Below are positions 1 through 8,889 of a DNA stretch of 38,185 nucleotides, one piece after another (position 1 is the first letter of the stretch; each line of letters begins with the position of its first letter). The notes under the pieces were generated by a model. It ran no database searches, was not told where the DNA came from, and worked only from the letters and a program-made list of their open reading frames with translations. A program made the translations under genes and the position numbers. Location: positions 1-38,185 of the forward strand of contig CALWUY010000044.1 of assembly GCA_944384855.1 (NCBI GenBank), given 5' to 3'. The DNA comes from an uncultured Clostridia bacterium (GTDB lineage Bacteria; Bacillota; Clostridia; Oscillospirales; Acutalibacteraceae).

Positions 1-242
1 TAGACACATGCGCAAGGGAATACGCGTCGGCAAACGGATTAAAGCTTAAGGAGTTTCTGCCTGAGTATGAAAAATACGGACGCGCCGCGCCGCTCAAACG
101 GAATCTGCAGATTATAGCTTATGCAGACGAGGTAGTAGCTTTCTGGGACGGGCAGTCGCGGGGTACAAAATATGTAATCGAACAATGCAGAAAGCAGAAT
201 AAAAAAGTGACGGTTATAAAGCTGATACCGAAAATAACATAA
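1..242 (+). CDS. DUF2493/YspA-like SLOG-fold protein (C-terminal part, 5' truncated by window)
   Basis: The reading frame enters from the left edge and stops with TAA at 240-242, giving about 79 residues. The end contains NGLKLKEFLPEYEKYGRAAP, then ADEVVAFWDGQSRGTKYVIE and a basic tail. This pattern (LKEFLPEYEKYG, then VVAFWDGxSRGTK) matches the C-terminal half of the DUF2493/YspA branch of the SLOG nucleotide-binding Rossmann-like superfamily. Members are small proteins of unknown exact role, probably binding a nucleotide-derived ligand, and are common on plasmids, phages and conjugative elements. The start lies outside the window, so the N-terminal nucleotide-binding loop cannot be checked. 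A promoter for the next gene lies immediately downstream, so it is probably the last gene of its unit. Confidence 0.7.
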   Translation, partial: DTCAREYASANGLKLKEFLPEYEKYGRAAPLKRNLQIIAYADEVVAFWDGQSRGTKYVIEQCRKQNKKVTVIKLIPKIT

Positions 243-262
243 ACGTATTTTTTCTAAAGCTA

Positions 263-290
263 TTGATATTATTTTTAAAAAAGATATAAT
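263..290 (+). promoter_or_regulatory. sigma-A-like promoter upstream of the PPOX-like gene
   Basis: TTGATA at 263-268 and TATAAT at 285-290 are separated by 16 nt, in AT-rich DNA 78 nt upstream of the ATG at 368. This would give a 5' leader of about 70 nt. No clear operator was seen. Confidence 0.6.
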
Positions 291-367
291 ATATTTGGGA
301 TAGCTTTATAGTTACATACACACTTAAATCGATAAAATTAATAATAAAAACACGGAAGGAGAACACT

Positions 368-760
368 ATGAAACGCGTATTTGATTTTTTAAAAAAAGCA
401 GAGACCTATTATCTTGCTACGGTTGAGGGTGATCAGCCGAGGGTTCGTCCCTTCGGAACGGTGAATGAATTTGAGGGAAAACTTTATATACAAACCGGCA
501 GAGTAAAGCCTGTCAGCCATCAGATTGCCGCAAACCCGAAGGTTGAGATTTGCGCATTCTGCGGCGGAGAGTGGATCCGAATTGCCTGTGAGCTTGTTGA
601 GGATGACCGCATTGAAGCAAAAAAATCTATGCTTGACGCATATCCCAATCTTCGAGGTATGTATGATGAAAACGACGCCAACACCCAGGTATTCTATATG
701 AAAAATGCGACGGCTACCATCAGCTCATTTACAAACGCACCTGTAGAGATTAAGTTTTGA
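368..760 (+). CDS. Pyridoxamine 5'-phosphate oxidase-like flavin-binding protein
   Basis: The product is 130 aa, a normal length for the short single-domain members of the PPOX-like split-barrel family (general stress protein 26/NimA-like). The N-terminus has the family pattern F..LKKA.TYYLATVEGDQPRVRPF, in which the strand after LAT and the RPFG segment form the flavin or cofactor pocket. LYIQTGRVKPVSHQIAANPKVEI follows, resembling the phosphate-contacting K/S region. Family members bind FMN, F420 or haem and act as small reductases or detoxifying enzymes in the cytosol; the substrate cannot be read from sequence. A ribosome binding site (AAGGAG, 355-360) stands just upstream of the ATG, and a promoter lies at 263-290. 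The gene is probably monocistronic. Confidence 0.85.
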   Translation: MKRVFDFLKKAETYYLATVEGDQPRVRPFGTVNEFEGKLYIQTGRVKPVSHQIAANPKVEICAFCGGEWIRIACELVEDDRIEAKKSMLDAYPNLRGMYDENDANTQVFYMKNATATISSFTNAPVEIKF

Positions 761-844
761 TGATGAATATCAAGATAATTTATAGATATTGTTTTTAATT
801 GATTTTTAAAGGGATACGCAATAAAATGAGGGGGGACGGTTTAT

Positions 845-1435
845 ATGGCTGAATTGCTTTATCAGGGGCACGGAAGCCTTCGCATGACCACTGAAAGCGG
901 AAAGGTGATATATATTGATCCGTTCGCTGGGAAAGGATATGATGTGCCGGCAGATCTGATTTTGGTGACCCACCAGCACCATGATCATAACTGTATAGGT
1001 TTGCCCGCAAAAAATCCGGACTGTGTGATCTGGCAGAATTTTGACGCGCTTAAGGACGGCGAGTACCGGATACTGAGATTGGATTTTGCGTATGTGGAAG
1101 CTGTGGAGGCATACAATCATCATCACAAAAAATCGGAATGTGTAGGATATATAGTAACGGCGGACGGCGTTTCGGTTTATTTTGCCGGAGATACAGGGGA
1201 AACAGGGCAGATGTCCGGCATGGCGGGACGCAGCCTTGATTATGCCGTTCTGCCTATGGATTTTATCTATACAATGGATATTCCGGAAACTGTTCGATGT
1301 GCAAAGCTTATTGCCGCAAAGCATACAATTCCGGTACATATGTCTCCCGGAAAACTGTTTGACAGTGACCGGGCAGGTCAATTCACAGCACCCGGTGCGC
1401 TGATTATAAAACCCGGTGAAATGATTCAGTTATAA
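845..1435 (+). CDS. MBL-fold metallo-hydrolase (UlaG/UPF0173-like)
   Basis: The product is 196 aa. The metallo-beta-lactamase signature HxHxDH is present as H43-Q-H45-H-D47-H48, following a hydrophobic beta strand (LILVTH). A further metal-ligand segment is visible as FAGDTGE and a late His lies in IPVHMSPG. The length and simple architecture match the small stand-alone MBL hydrolases related to UlaG (ascorbate-6-phosphate lactonase) and the UPF0173 group; the substrate is unknown. It is cytosolic, with no signal peptide. A purine-rich ribosome binding site (GAGGGGGGA, about 828-836) precedes the ATG. Antisense open frames across this gene are not credible genes. Confidence 0.87.
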   Translation: MAELLYQGHGSLRMTTESGKVIYIDPFAGKGYDVPADLILVTHQHHDHNCIGLPAKNPDCVIWQNFDALKDGEYRILRLDFAYVEAVEAYNHHHKKSECVGYIVTADGVSVYFAGDTGETGQMSGMAGRSLDYAVLPMDFIYTMDIPETVRCAKLIAAKHTIPVHMSPGKLFDSDRAGQFTAPGALIIKPGEMIQL

Positions 1436-1496
1436 ATATTTATTTCCCTTTGGATAAAAAGCTTTACGTAATTGTTAATAAAAGGAGATATCTGTT

Positions 1497-2675
1497 ATGG
1501 ATAATTTTGATTTCTATGCACCTACCTATTTTTCTTTCGGAAAAGATTCGGAAGTTAAGACAGGAAGTCTTGTGAAACGCTTCGGAGGAACCAAAGTTTT
1601 GATTCATTACGGAGGGGGAAGTGTTGTACGTTCCGGGCTGCTGGACAGGGTCAAAGCGTCTTTGGAAAAAGAGTCAATTTCTTACATAGAGCTTGGAGGA
1701 GTAAAACCCAATCCCAGAAGCGGTCTTGTTTACGAAGGTATTTCGCTTTGCAGAAAAGAAAATATCGACTTTGTTCTGGCAGTAGGAGGAGGCAGTGCTA
1801 TTGATTCCGCAAAGGCTATTGCCGCGGGAACTGTGTATGACGGGGATTTTTGGGATTTCTACGAGGGTAAACCCGTGACTGAGGCGCTTCCTATCGGTAC
1901 GGTTCTTACCATTGCTGCGGCAGGGTCCGAAGGCTCGCCGGATTCTGTAATCACGAAGGAAGACGGCATGATCAAACGCGGTGCGAGCGGAGAAGCTTAC
2001 AGACCTAAGTTTTCTGTTTTGAATCCGGCGCTTACTCAGACCTTGCCTCCGTATCAGACGGCCTGCGGAATTACCGATATTATAGCACACTTGTATGAAA
2101 GATACCTGACAAATACAAAAAATGTAGAAACTACCGACCGTATGATTGAGGCCCTGATGCTTGCCATAATCAATGAGGCGCCGAAGGTGATTGAAAATCC
2201 GAATGATTATGATGCAAGGGCAAATATAATGTGGGCGGGAATGATGGCGCACAATAATTCCTGCGGCGTAGGAAGAACTCAGGACTGGACGAGTCATAAG
2301 ATAGAGCATGAGTTATCCGCATTGTACGACTGTGCGCACGGCGCCGGGCTTGCAGTTACAATGCCTGCGGTTTTCCGGTATACCATGGGGCATGATGTTA
2401 CCCGTTTTGTTAAAGTCGCATCCAGAGTTTGGGGATGCAGGATGGATTTTGAAAATCCGGAATTGACTGCAAAGGCAGGAATTGAGGCGCTGAGCAGATT
2501 CCTTGTTTCCATAGGAATGCCTGAAAACTTTTCTGCCCTCGGAGCAAAAGAGGAAGATATAGAAAAGCTGGCGCATACATGCTGTTGGGGAAGTGAAAAC
2601 GCAGACGGAACCATAAAAGGATTTACCGTATTGACTCAGAAAGATGTTGAAGAGATTTACCGTTTGATGCTGTAA
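1497..2675 (+). CDS. Iron/zinc-dependent alcohol dehydrogenase, YqhD/BdhA type
   Basis: The product is 392 aa, the usual length for group III metal-dependent alcohol dehydrogenases that reduce aldehydes such as butyraldehyde with NADPH. The nucleotide-binding loop [13 protein letters not shown] is present near residue 100. The four metal ligands fall at D194, H198, H267 and H281, the same numbering that I recall for E. coli YqhD. The HGAGLAV segment containing H281 is typical. It would act in the cytosol in aldehyde detoxification or alcohol-forming fermentation. The ribosome binding site AAAGGAGATAT (about 1482-1492) sits well placed upstream of the ATG. The macro-domain gene follows after 41 nt and may be co-transcribed. 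Confidence 0.93.
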   Translation: MDNFDFYAPTYFSFGKDSEVKTGSLVKRFGGTKVLIHYGGGSVVRSGLLDRVKASLEKESISYIELGGVKPNPRSGLVYEGISLCRKENIDFVLAVGGGSAIDSAKAIAAGTVYDGDFWDFYEGKPVTEALPIGTVLTIAAAGSEGSPDSVITKEDGMIKRGASGEAYRPKFSVLNPALTQTLPPYQTACGITDIIAHLYERYLTNTKNVETTDRMIEALMLAIINEAPKVIENPNDYDARANIMWAGMMAHNNSCGVGRTQDWTSHKIEHELSALYDCAHGAGLAVTMPAVFRYTMGHDVTRFVKVASRVWGCRMDFENPELTAKAGIEALSRFLVSIGMPENFSALGAKEEDIEKLAHTCCWGSENADGTIKGFTVLTQKDVEEIYRLML

Positions 2676-2716
2676 TATTATATTGCTGTCAGGCGTGGCG
2701 AAAAAAGGTGATAAGT

Positions 2717-3268
2717 ATGCCGCTTAAAATAGTTAGAAACGATATAACTGAAATGCATGTGGAAGCGATAGTAAATGCCGCCAATTCTTCTCTTTTGGGA
2801 GGCGGCGGGGTGGACGGCTGTATCCACCGGGCCGCAGGCCCCCAACTTCTGGCTGAATGCCGTACGCTTGGCGGGTGTGAAACCGGAGATGCTAAAATTA
2901 CCCGAGGGTACCGGCTGCCATGCAAATATGTTATTCATACTGTCGGACCTGTATGGCAGGGCGGAGGGAAAAATGAGAAAACGCTGCTTGAAAATTGTTA
3001 TAAAAATTCACTGAAACTTGCAAAGAAGTATAACTGTAAATCGGTAGCTTTTCCGCTGATTTCATCGGGTGTGTACAGGTATCCGAAAGAAGAAGCGCTG
3101 AAGGTTGCCGCAGATACTATCGGTGATTTTTTGCTCAGAAACGATATGACCGTTTATATTGTTATTTTCGATAAAGAGGCATATAAAATCAGCGAAAAAT
3201 TGTTTTCGGATATTTCAGAATGCATAGACGATAAGTATGCGGACAGGCATAACGATTTTCTGAAATAG
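2717..3268 (+). CDS. Macro-domain protein, probable O-acetyl-ADP-ribose deacetylase
   Basis: The product is 183 aa from ATG 2717. An upstream in-frame GTG at 2708 falls inside the ribosome binding site AAAGGTGA (2704-2711), so I reject it as the start. The macro fold shows [20 protein letters not shown] with the ADP-ribose-binding Asn-rich loop (NAAN), then [15 protein letters not shown], a glycine-rich catalytic loop as in YmdB/MacroD-type hydrolases. [10 protein letters not shown] and the diphosphate-loop motif [12 protein letters not shown] follow. These enzymes remove the acetyl group from O-acetyl-ADP-ribose or reverse mono-ADP-ribosylation. The protein is cytosolic and close behind the alcohol dehydrogenase gene. 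Confidence 0.92.
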   Translation: MPLKIVRNDITEMHVEAIVNAANSSLLGGGGVDGCIHRAAGPQLLAECRTLGGCETGDAKITRGYRLPCKYVIHTVGPVWQGGGKNEKTLLENCYKNSLKLAKKYNCKSVAFPLISSGVYRYPKEEALKVAADTIGDFLLRNDMTVYIVIFDKEAYKISEKLFSDISECIDDKYADRHNDFLK

Positions 3269-3414
3269 TAAATGCAAATAGGTATGCCATTTCCCGCAGC
3301 GGTAAATTCGATAGTAAAACAGAATATTTTATTACACGAGGCAATTAAAATATTTTTGAAACTAACGGGGTTTTATTTATTTTTGCTCAAAGTCTTTCAG
3401 GTGCGTGAAATTTT

Positions 3415-3789
3415 ATGGACAGAAAATTTGTTTTTGAATTATGCAAAGAAAAATACGGCACTGAGCCGGATTATCCGTTTGAGGACGATTACATATCGGC
3501 AGTTTTACGGCATTCGGATTCACGTAAATGGTACGCCCTTGTTATGAATGTTTCTCCTAAAGTTTTCGGTCTGCCGGATGGCAAAAAAACAGATGTTGTC
3601 AATCTTAAAATCGATCCTATGATAAAGGGTTCATTTATAAATGAAAAAGGGATTTTTCCTGCATACCACATGTCAAAAAACTGCTGGATATCTGTGCTGC
3701 TTGACGGTACCGTTAGTAAGGAAACTATTTCGTTTCTTATAGATATAAGTTTTAATTTGACTGATAAAAACCGGAAACGCAAAAAATGA
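3415..3789 (+). CDS. MmcQ/YjbR family protein
   Basis: The product is 124 aa, the usual length for the YjbR/MmcQ double-wing fold family. Diagnostic features are the N-terminal FELCKEKYGTEPDYPF, the segment RKWYALVMNV followed by lysine- and leucine-rich NLKIDP, and the C-terminal AYHMSKNCWISVLLDGTVSKE, matching the family's YHMNK.HW..V pattern. Family members are small cytosolic proteins of uncertain function, sometimes called DNA-binding by fold analogy. The ribosome binding site is weak (AGGTG about 15 nt upstream). The preceding gap of 146 nt (3269-3414) shows no gene, terminator or promoter that I would defend. Confidence 0.88.
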   Translation: MDRKFVFELCKEKYGTEPDYPFEDDYISAVLRHSDSRKWYALVMNVSPKVFGLPDGKKTDVVNLKIDPMIKGSFINEKGIFPAYHMSKNCWISVLLDGTVSKETISFLIDISFNLTDKNRKRKK

Positions 3790-3817
3790 TATGTATACGC
3801 AATACCATATTGAATTA

Positions 3818-3826
3818 TGATATACT
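3818..3826 (+). promoter_or_regulatory. possible extended -10 promoter element upstream of the Spx/ArsC-like gene
   Basis: TG at 3818-3819 followed by TATACT at 3821-3826 forms an extended -10 element about 42 nt before the ATG at 3868. No good -35 hexamer sits at 17 nt, so this is a weak call. Confidence 0.3.
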
Positions 3827-3867
3827 TATATTAAAGTGACAGCAGTTTAAAAAACCGGAGGGATACA

Positions 3868-4221
3868 ATGATTACTTTTATTTGCTATCCGAAATGCACA
3901 ACATGTCAGAAAGCAGAAAAGTGGCTTGACGACAATAAAATCGGATACGAACTCAGGAATATCAAATCCGATAATCCAACGGTTTCCGAACTTACAGTTT
4001 GGTACCGTAAAAGCGGTTTGCCGCTTAAAAGATTTTTTAATACCAGCGGACTTTTGTATAAGTCATTGGAGCTTAAAACAAAACTGCCGCGAATGACCGA
4101 AGATGAGATGCTAAACCTGCTTGCGACTGACGGTATGCTTGTAAAACGTCCGCTGCTCATAGGTGATGATTTTGTTCTGGTTGGTTTTAAGGTATCGGAG
4201 TGGGAAGAAAAGCTGCTTTAA
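3868..4221 (+). CDS. Arsenate reductase/Spx/MgsR-family thioredoxin-fold protein
   Basis: The product is 117 aa, matching the ArsC/Spx/MgsR family. The N-terminal strand ends in a redox CxxC (C10-T-T-C13), followed by KAEKWLDDNKIGYELRNIK and the family pattern LTVWYRKSGLPLKRFFNTSG. The C-terminal part has LLATDGMLVKRPLL and the conserved VGFKxSEWE. CxxC argues for the Spx/MgsR-like or YffB-like branch over classical arsenate reductases. These cytosolic proteins act as redox-sensing RNA polymerase partners or as reductases; which applies here cannot be decided. The ribosome binding site is GGAGGGAT. It is the last gene before the terminator at 4273-4330. Confidence 0.87.
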   Translation: MITFICYPKCTTCQKAEKWLDDNKIGYELRNIKSDNPTVSELTVWYRKSGLPLKRFFNTSGLLYKSLELKTKLPRMTEDEMLNLLATDGMLVKRPLLIGDDFVLVGFKVSEWEEKLL

Positions 4222-4272
4222 TACCGGTTTGATGAAAAACCTTAAAAATATCAGCCGCTTTTCAGGCGGAGT

Positions 4273-4330
4273 AACCTCTTTTTCCTTTTATGTGCTAATT
4301 CTGCAAAAAAGGAAAAAGGGGTTTTTATTT
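4273..4330 (+). terminator. Rho-independent terminator closing the left gene group
   Basis: A 17-bp stem (4273-4289 with 4307-4323, one T-G wobble) surrounds a 17-nt loop and runs into a T-rich tail (4322-4330). It separates the left metabolic genes from the glycan locus. The arms are A/T-rich and it could work in both directions. Confidence 0.8.
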
Positions 4331-4395
4331 AAAAAAACAACATTACCGAACTCATATTTATTTATGATTGTTCGCGGTTTATTTTGTTCAAAACC

Positions 4396-4423
4396 TTGAC
4401 AAAAAATCCGTTTATAATATAAT
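4396..4423 (+). promoter_or_regulatory. sigma-A promoter of operon A (GH78-like and GH36)
   Basis: A perfect TTGACA (4396-4401) and a perfect TATAAT (4418-4423) are separated by 16 nt. The transcript would carry a leader of about 170 nt before the ATG at 4604. Confidence 0.8.
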
Positions 4424-4446
4424 TAAATTATTATATGTGTTGAAAT

Positions 4447-4459
4447 GTTAAATTTTAAC
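4447..4459. promoter_or_regulatory. candidate LacI-family operator (palindrome) downstream of the operon A promoter
   Basis: GTTAAATTTTAAC is a perfect inverted repeat (6-bp arms, 1-nt centre) located about 17-29 nt after the predicted transcription start, a typical blocking position. Its left half, GTTAAATTT, recurs at 9105 and 12231. Assigning it to the local LacI-type regulator is inference. Confidence 0.4.
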
Positions 4460-4525
4460 TGTGCTAAACACAGGCGTATTTTTTGGGGGATTTTCAAATA
4501 ATCGAAATACATTCATATATATATA

Positions 4526-4553
4526 TTCGGAAGGTTTTGTTGCAAAACCCGAA
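4526..4553 (+). other. stem-loop in the leader of operon A
   Basis: GGTTTTG-TTG-CAAAACC (4533-4549) forms a 7-bp stem with a 3-nt loop. A lower TTCG/CGAA helix extends it, with a 3-nt bulge at 4530-4532. It lies about 50 nt upstream of the ATG at 4604. No U-run follows, so it is not a terminator; it may affect mRNA stability. I recognise no riboswitch class. Confidence 0.4.
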
Positions 4554-4603
4554 AATGCCGGTAAGGACATAATATTTAAAATATTTTAGGTAAGGGTGTT
4601 TTT

Positions 4604-6673
4604 ATGCTGAAAGTATGGATAGACGATAACGATTATATGAACAAAACGGTAGCGTTCAGATGCATAGTCGATAAGTTGGGAAACAATTCAAAACTCAAAC
4701 TTGCGGCATCTAACCTCTACCGTATTTTTATAAACGGAGAGTTTATAGGCTACGGTCCGGCAAGGGCGGCACACGGATATACAAGAGTGGATAATTACGA
4801 TCTTAGCAGTTATGCAGGTGAGAAAGCAGTAATTACGGTAGAGGTTTTTTCTTCCGGAATAAACACATTTTACATAGTTGATGAGAAACCGTTTTTTGCG
4901 GCAGAAATAACCGAAAACGGAAAAAACGTATACAGCACAGATGATTTTGCGACCTTTCTTGTAACTGACCGAAAGCAAAAAGTCCAGCGTTTCAGCTTTC
5001 AGAGAAGTTTTGTTGAATCCTATTCAATGACCTGCGACAGAAACGCTTTTTATTTGGGGGATGCCGGCGTATTCAAAAAAATGAGTACAGTTGAAGTTGC
5101 CGGAAATGAACTTATAGAAAGACTTGTTTTTTATCCTAAGCTTAATTATCTTAATGCCGGAGAGAGCATAAGGAAAAGCGGCGTAAAAAAAACAGAAACT
5201 CCGGCAGAAGTGTGGAGAGACCGCAGCCTTACTGATATAGGTCCCAAATTAAAGGGGTACACCATTAACGAGCTCACAGAGTGTCTGAGTGACGAAATAT
5301 GTTCGTTGGAGCATACTTCCGGCGCAGACGGAGCAAGAACCGAACTTTACGATTTCGGCAGAGCGGTTACGGGTTTCTTTAAAATAGACGTCAGCGTAAG
5401 CAAAAAAACAGTTATGTATATAATATGGGATGAGATTTTGAATTCTGACGGAGAAATCAATCCTTTCAGAAATGATTGCTGCAACGCTTTAAAGTACGAG
5501 CTTGCTCCCGGAGAATACGGGCTTTTGAGTTTTGAGGCGAATACATCCCGATATTTTGAGGTTTTGATTTTCGGCGATGCGATTATTAATAATGCCGGCA
5601 TGGTACTTTATGAAAATCCCGATGCGCTTGATATACTTCCCGATACCGATGACAGTGAGCTGCTCGAAATTTTTGAGGGAGCGAAAAACACTTTTGTTCA
5701 GAACGCAGTTGATATTCTTATAGACTGTCCCTCGAGAGAGCGGGCTGGCTGGCTGTGCGACACCTATTTTTCGTCCCGTTCAGAAAGGCTGTTTACCGGA
5801 AAAAGTGTTGTGGAAAAAAGTTTTCTTGAAAATTACATTATGTACGATAAAGGCTGCCCGATACCCGAAGGTATGCTGCCTATGTGTTATCCGGCTGATA
5901 CCGGCGACGAGTTCATACCTAACTGGGCAATGTGGTTTGTCCTTGAATTGAAAAGTTATTTTGCAGCCACCGGCGACAGTGAAATGATAACGCGGGCAAA
6001 ACCTAAAATTTATGCATTGTTTGATTATTTTGAAAAATTTCTGAATGAAGAAAATTTGCTTGAGAATCTTGAAAGCTGGGTTTTTGTCGAGTGGAGCAAA
6101 TGTAATGATCCGGAATATACGGCGGGTGTAAATTTCCCGTCAAATATACTTTACAGTGCGGCGCTTTCTGCTGCAGGAGAGCTTTACTCTGACGCCAAGA
6201 TGAAAGAGCTTGCGCAAAAGGTAGCCGATTCGGTCAGGAAATATTCATATAACGGTGAGTTTTTTGAGGATAACTGTATCAGAATAAACGGCAGGCTTGA
6301 ACGGCAGGGGCACATAACAGAAACCTGTCAGTATTACGCTTTTTATTTCGGCATAGCAGACAAAAACCTGTATCCCGGATTGTATTCTGAAATTATCGAA
6401 AAATTCGGTCCCACACGCGATGTTCAAAAAATATATCCGCAGGTATGTCCTTCAAACGCGTTTATCGGAGATTATCTGCGGCTCGAACTTCTGATGTCGG
6501 AAAACCTTTACGCCGATGTTATACGGGACTGCAAGGATTATTTTCTCGGCATGGTACGCACAACCGGCACACTGTGGGAAATGAATTCTCCGACAGCCAG
6601 CCTTGTTCACTGTTTCGCGTCAGTTGCGGCGGTTTACATATATGAGTGCGCAAAACAATATAAGAACGCATAA
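4604..6673 (+). CDS. Short GH78-like alpha-L-rhamnosidase
   Basis: The product is 689 aa with no signal peptide, so it is cytosolic. The N-terminus (about 1-110) has a beta-sandwich pattern (LAASNLYRIFINGEFIGYGP) as in the accessory domains of GH78 enzymes. The (alpha/alpha)6 catalytic domain holds DCPSRERAGWLCD from D374. D374, E379, W383 and D386 align with the D-CPxRE-xxGW-xGD signature that forms the GH78 active site (D567, E572, W576 and D579 in Bacillus RhaB). A C-terminal TGTLWE plus LVHCFAS resembles the second family motif, which carries the proposed base. It is shorter than the usual 850-1000 aa, lacking some N-terminal domains. The gene at 30941 is a paralogue. The usual G before the final D is replaced by C. 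Rhamnosidase activity is inferred. Confidence 0.82.
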   Translation: MLKVWIDDNDYMNKTVAFRCIVDKLGNNSKLKLAASNLYRIFINGEFIGYGPARAAHGYTRVDNYDLSSYAGEKAVITVEVFSSGINTFYIVDEKPFFAAEITENGKNVYSTDDFATFLVTDRKQKVQRFSFQRSFVESYSMTCDRNAFYLGDAGVFKKMSTVEVAGNELIERLVFYPKLNYLNAGESIRKSGVKKTETPAEVWRDRSLTDIGPKLKGYTINELTECLSDEICSLEHTSGADGARTELYDFGRAVTGFFKIDVSVSKKTVMYIIWDEILNSDGEINPFRNDCCNALKYELAPGEYGLLSFEANTSRYFEVLIFGDAIINNAGMVLYENPDALDILPDTDDSELLEIFEGAKNTFVQNAVDILIDCPSRERAGWLCDTYFSSRSERLFTGKSVVEKSFLENYIMYDKGCPIPEGMLPMCYPADTGDEFIPNWAMWFVLELKSYFAATGDSEMITRAKPKIYALFDYFEKFLNEENLLENLESWVFVEWSKCNDPEYTAGVNFPSNILYSAALSAAGELYSDAKMKELAQKVADSVRKYSYNGEFFEDNCIRINGRLERQGHITETCQYYAFYFGIADKNLYPGLYSEIIEKFGPTRDVQKIYPQVCPSNAFIGDYLRLELLMSENLYADVIRDCKDYFLGMVRTTGTLWEMNSPTASLVHCFASVAAVYIYECAKQYKNA

Positions 6674-6709
6674 AAACAGAAAGCAGTATCAAAAACGCAT
6701 TCAGAAAAA

Positions 6710-6725
6710 CTGCTGTTTACAGCAG
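6710..6725 (+). other. small hairpin just before the GH36 ribosome binding site
   Basis: CTGCTG-TTTA-CAGCAG is a perfect 6-bp stem with a 4-nt loop, ending one or two nucleotides before the ribosome binding site TAGGAG (6727-6732). It could tune translation or protect a processed mRNA end. There is no T-tract, so I do not call a terminator. Confidence 0.4.
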
Positions 6726-6738
6726 ATAGGAGAAAAAT

Positions 6739-8889
6739 ATGTCGATTATATTTAAAAACAATACATTTTATCTGTCTTCAGATAATACAAGTTATGTTAT
6801 AGGTATAGAAGACGATAAGCTGAGTACATACTATTGGGGCAAAAGAATTCCGGAAGAAAATATAGAGTATTATACAAAAAACTTATATGCCACATGGGCT
6901 TTTAACAAAGATTTAACTCCTCAGGAATTTCCGGAATACGCGACAGGGGATTATAAAAATCCTGTAATAGAAATCGAATTGCCGGACGGTTCGTCTGTAA
7001 CGGATTTCCGCTACAAAACTCACAATATCATGAAAGGCAAACCTGATTTGCCGCAGCTTCCGCATACTTACTGCAATGAAGACGCAGATGCTGACAGTCT
7101 CGATATTTATCTTCAGGACGCTGTATACGATATAACAGCGGTCATTCATTATTCGGTTTTTAAATGCGGCGCTATTACAAAGAGCGTAACTCTTTGCAAT
7201 GGTTTGGAAACCGGTATACGAATAAACAGAATAGCCTCCGCGAGCTTTGATATGTTCAACGACAATTACCAAATTGTAAGTCTGCACGGCGCATGGTCCC
7301 GCGAAAGGCATTTTTATAAGCATCAGCTGCAAAAAGGAATTTATTCATTTGGGAGCAACAGAGGCACGAGCAGCCATAATGTCAATCCTTTTTTTGCATT
7401 GGCTTCCCAAAATGCGGACGAAAACCACGGCGACGTGTATGCGTTCAATATGGTTTACAGCGGCAATTTCGAAGCTGCCGTAGAGCTTAATCCATGGAAT
7501 GTTATAAGAGCGCAGATCGGAATGAATCCCTTTGAATTTTCATGGAAACTTGAAAAGGGCGAATCTTTCAACACACCGGAAACAGTTATGGTGTTTTCTG
7601 CTGATGGATTTAACGGAATGAGCGGAATATATCATTCTCTTTACAGAAACAATCTGTGCAGGGGGAAATATAAACTCTCGCCGCGTCCCATTCTTATTAA
7701 CAACTGGGAAGCTACTTATTTTGACTTTGATGAAAATAAGCTGATGAAAATCGCCGAAAAAGCCAAAAGCATAGGCGTTGAGCTTTTCGTGCTTGACGAC
7801 GGTTGGTTTGGAAAAAGGAATGACGACAAATCATCTTTGGGAGACTGGCAGGTAAATACAGAAAAGCTGCCGTCAGGACTTGACGGTATAGCGTCCAAAT
7901 TAAATTCATTAGGATTGAAATTCGGTCTATGGATAGAACCTGAGATGATAAGTCCTGACAGTAAACTGTACGAAGAACATCCCGACTGGTGTCTTCACGT
8001 TCCTCAGAGAGAGCGTTCTCAGCAGCGGTTTCAGCTCGTGCTTGACCTTTCAAGACGCGAAATATGCGATTATATAACTGATGCTGTTTCAAAAATTCTC
8101 GAAAGTGCAAATATTTCTTATATAAAATGGGATATGAACCGCTATATGACAGAGGTATATTCTGTTTCTTTGCCTAAAGACAGACAAAAAGAAGTATCGC
8201 ACAGATACGTTTTAGGTTTGTACGGTATTATGGAAAGGCTTACTTCACGCTTCCCGGATATATTGTTTGAAGGCTGCAGCGGCGGGGGAGGAAGATTCGA
8301 TCCCGGAATGCTTTACTACATGCCGCAGATATGGACGAGTGATGACACCGACGCTTATGAACGCATGCATATCCAGTATGGAACGAGTATGGTTTATCCG
8401 ATATCCACGATGGGCTGTCATGTGTCTGCCGTCCCGAACCATCAGACCGGACGCACAACGCCGCTTAAAACACGCGGTGAAGTATCAATGTCGGGAAATT
8501 TCGGTTATGAATTGGATCTCAGCAAATGTTCGGAAGACGAACTTAAAGAAATGCGCCGGCAGATTGAATTTTATAAGGAAAACCGGACACTCATTCAATT
8601 CGGAAGATATTACCGCATTATGAGTCCGTTTGAAAGCAATTATGCCATATGGCAGTTTGTGTCTGAGGATAAAAAAGAATCTTTGGTTTTTGCTTTTAAA
8701 AAGCTGAATGAGACAAACAAAACAGCAATACGGTTCAGGCTTTTGGGCCTTGACGGTAAGTATAAATATAAAATGGTACAGAACGGAATGGTTTTAAGCG
8801 GTGAAGTGCTTATGAACGTCGGAGTGGTATTTCCCGACAATATGGGTGATTATGAAAGCTGCGTAATGAAATTTGTTGCAGAGAATTGA
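6739..8889 (+). CDS. GH36 alpha-galactosidase
   Basis: The product is 716 aa, typical of bacterial GH36 (about 700-750 aa), with no signal peptide. The N-terminal beta-supersandwich leads into the (beta/alpha)8 barrel marked by WEATYFDF near 322, VLDDGWFG, and GLWIEPEMISPDS. The nucleophile is D465 in YIKWDMNRY and the acid/base candidate is D535 in WTSDDTDAYER. The conserved EGCSGGGGRFD cysteine/glycine loop lies between them. The enzyme hydrolyses terminal alpha-1,6-galactosides, such as raffinose-type sugars or galactosyl side chains. It is the second gene of operon A, 65 nt behind the GH78-like gene, with ribosome binding site TAGGAG. The pairing suggests a substrate with both rhamnose and galactose. 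Confidence 0.96.
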   Translation: MSIIFKNNTFYLSSDNTSYVIGIEDDKLSTYYWGKRIPEENIEYYTKNLYATWAFNKDLTPQEFPEYATGDYKNPVIEIELPDGSSVTDFRYKTHNIMKGKPDLPQLPHTYCNEDADADSLDIYLQDAVYDITAVIHYSVFKCGAITKSVTLCNGLETGIRINRIASASFDMFNDNYQIVSLHGAWSRERHFYKHQLQKGIYSFGSNRGTSSHNVNPFFALASQNADENHGDVYAFNMVYSGNFEAAVELNPWNVIRAQIGMNPFEFSWKLEKGESFNTPETVMVFSADGFNGMSGIYHSLYRNNLCRGKYKLSPRPILINNWEATYFDFDENKLMKIAEKAKSIGVELFVLDDGWFGKRNDDKSSLGDWQVNTEKLPSGLDGIASKLNSLGLKFGLWIEPEMISPDSKLYEEHPDWCLHVPQRERSQQRFQLVLDLSRREICDYITDAVSKILESANISYIKWDMNRYMTEVYSVSLPKDRQKEVSHRYVLGLYGIMERLTSRFPDILFEGCSGGGGRFDPGMLYYMPQIWTSDDTDAYERMHIQYGTSMVYPISTMGCHVSAVPNHQTGRTTPLKTRGEVSMSGNFGYELDLSKCSEDELKEMRRQIEFYKENRTLIQFGRYYRIMSPFESNYAIWQFVSEDKKESLVFAFKKLNETNKTAIRFRLLGLDGKYKYKMVQNGMVLSGEVLMNVGVVFPDNMGDYESCVMKFVAEN

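Larger units (their letters stand above)
4222..4603. other. 382-bp intergenic region: terminator, promoter and long leader
   Basis: This gap contains, in order, the terminator at 4273-4330, a promoter at 4396-4423, a perfect AT palindrome at 4447-4459 and a stem-loop at 4526-4553. A short TA-dinucleotide run lies near 4517-4526. I see no credible coding sequence. Confidence 0.7.

Noticed and set aside
806-1381. 191-codon open frame antisense to the MBL-fold gene
   Set aside because: It is fully covered by a gene with clear family motifs, has no ribosome binding site and its translation resembles no protein.
1674-2309. 211-codon antisense open frame within the alcohol dehydrogenase gene
   Set aside because: The sense strand carries all metal ligands of a known enzyme; the antisense frame is a codon-bias artefact.
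3272-3547. 91-codon plus-strand frame overlapping the YjbR/MmcQ start
   Set aside because: It overlaps a well-supported gene in another frame, and no domain is visible.
4163-4399. 78-codon plus-strand frame running through the terminator
   Set aside because: It contains the 4273-4330 terminator stem and overlaps the Spx/ArsC-like gene; its translation is low-complexity.
4517-4526. TA-dinucleotide run as a microsatellite or phase-variable switch
   Set aside because: Only about five units; too short and not placed at a promoter spacer or coding start.
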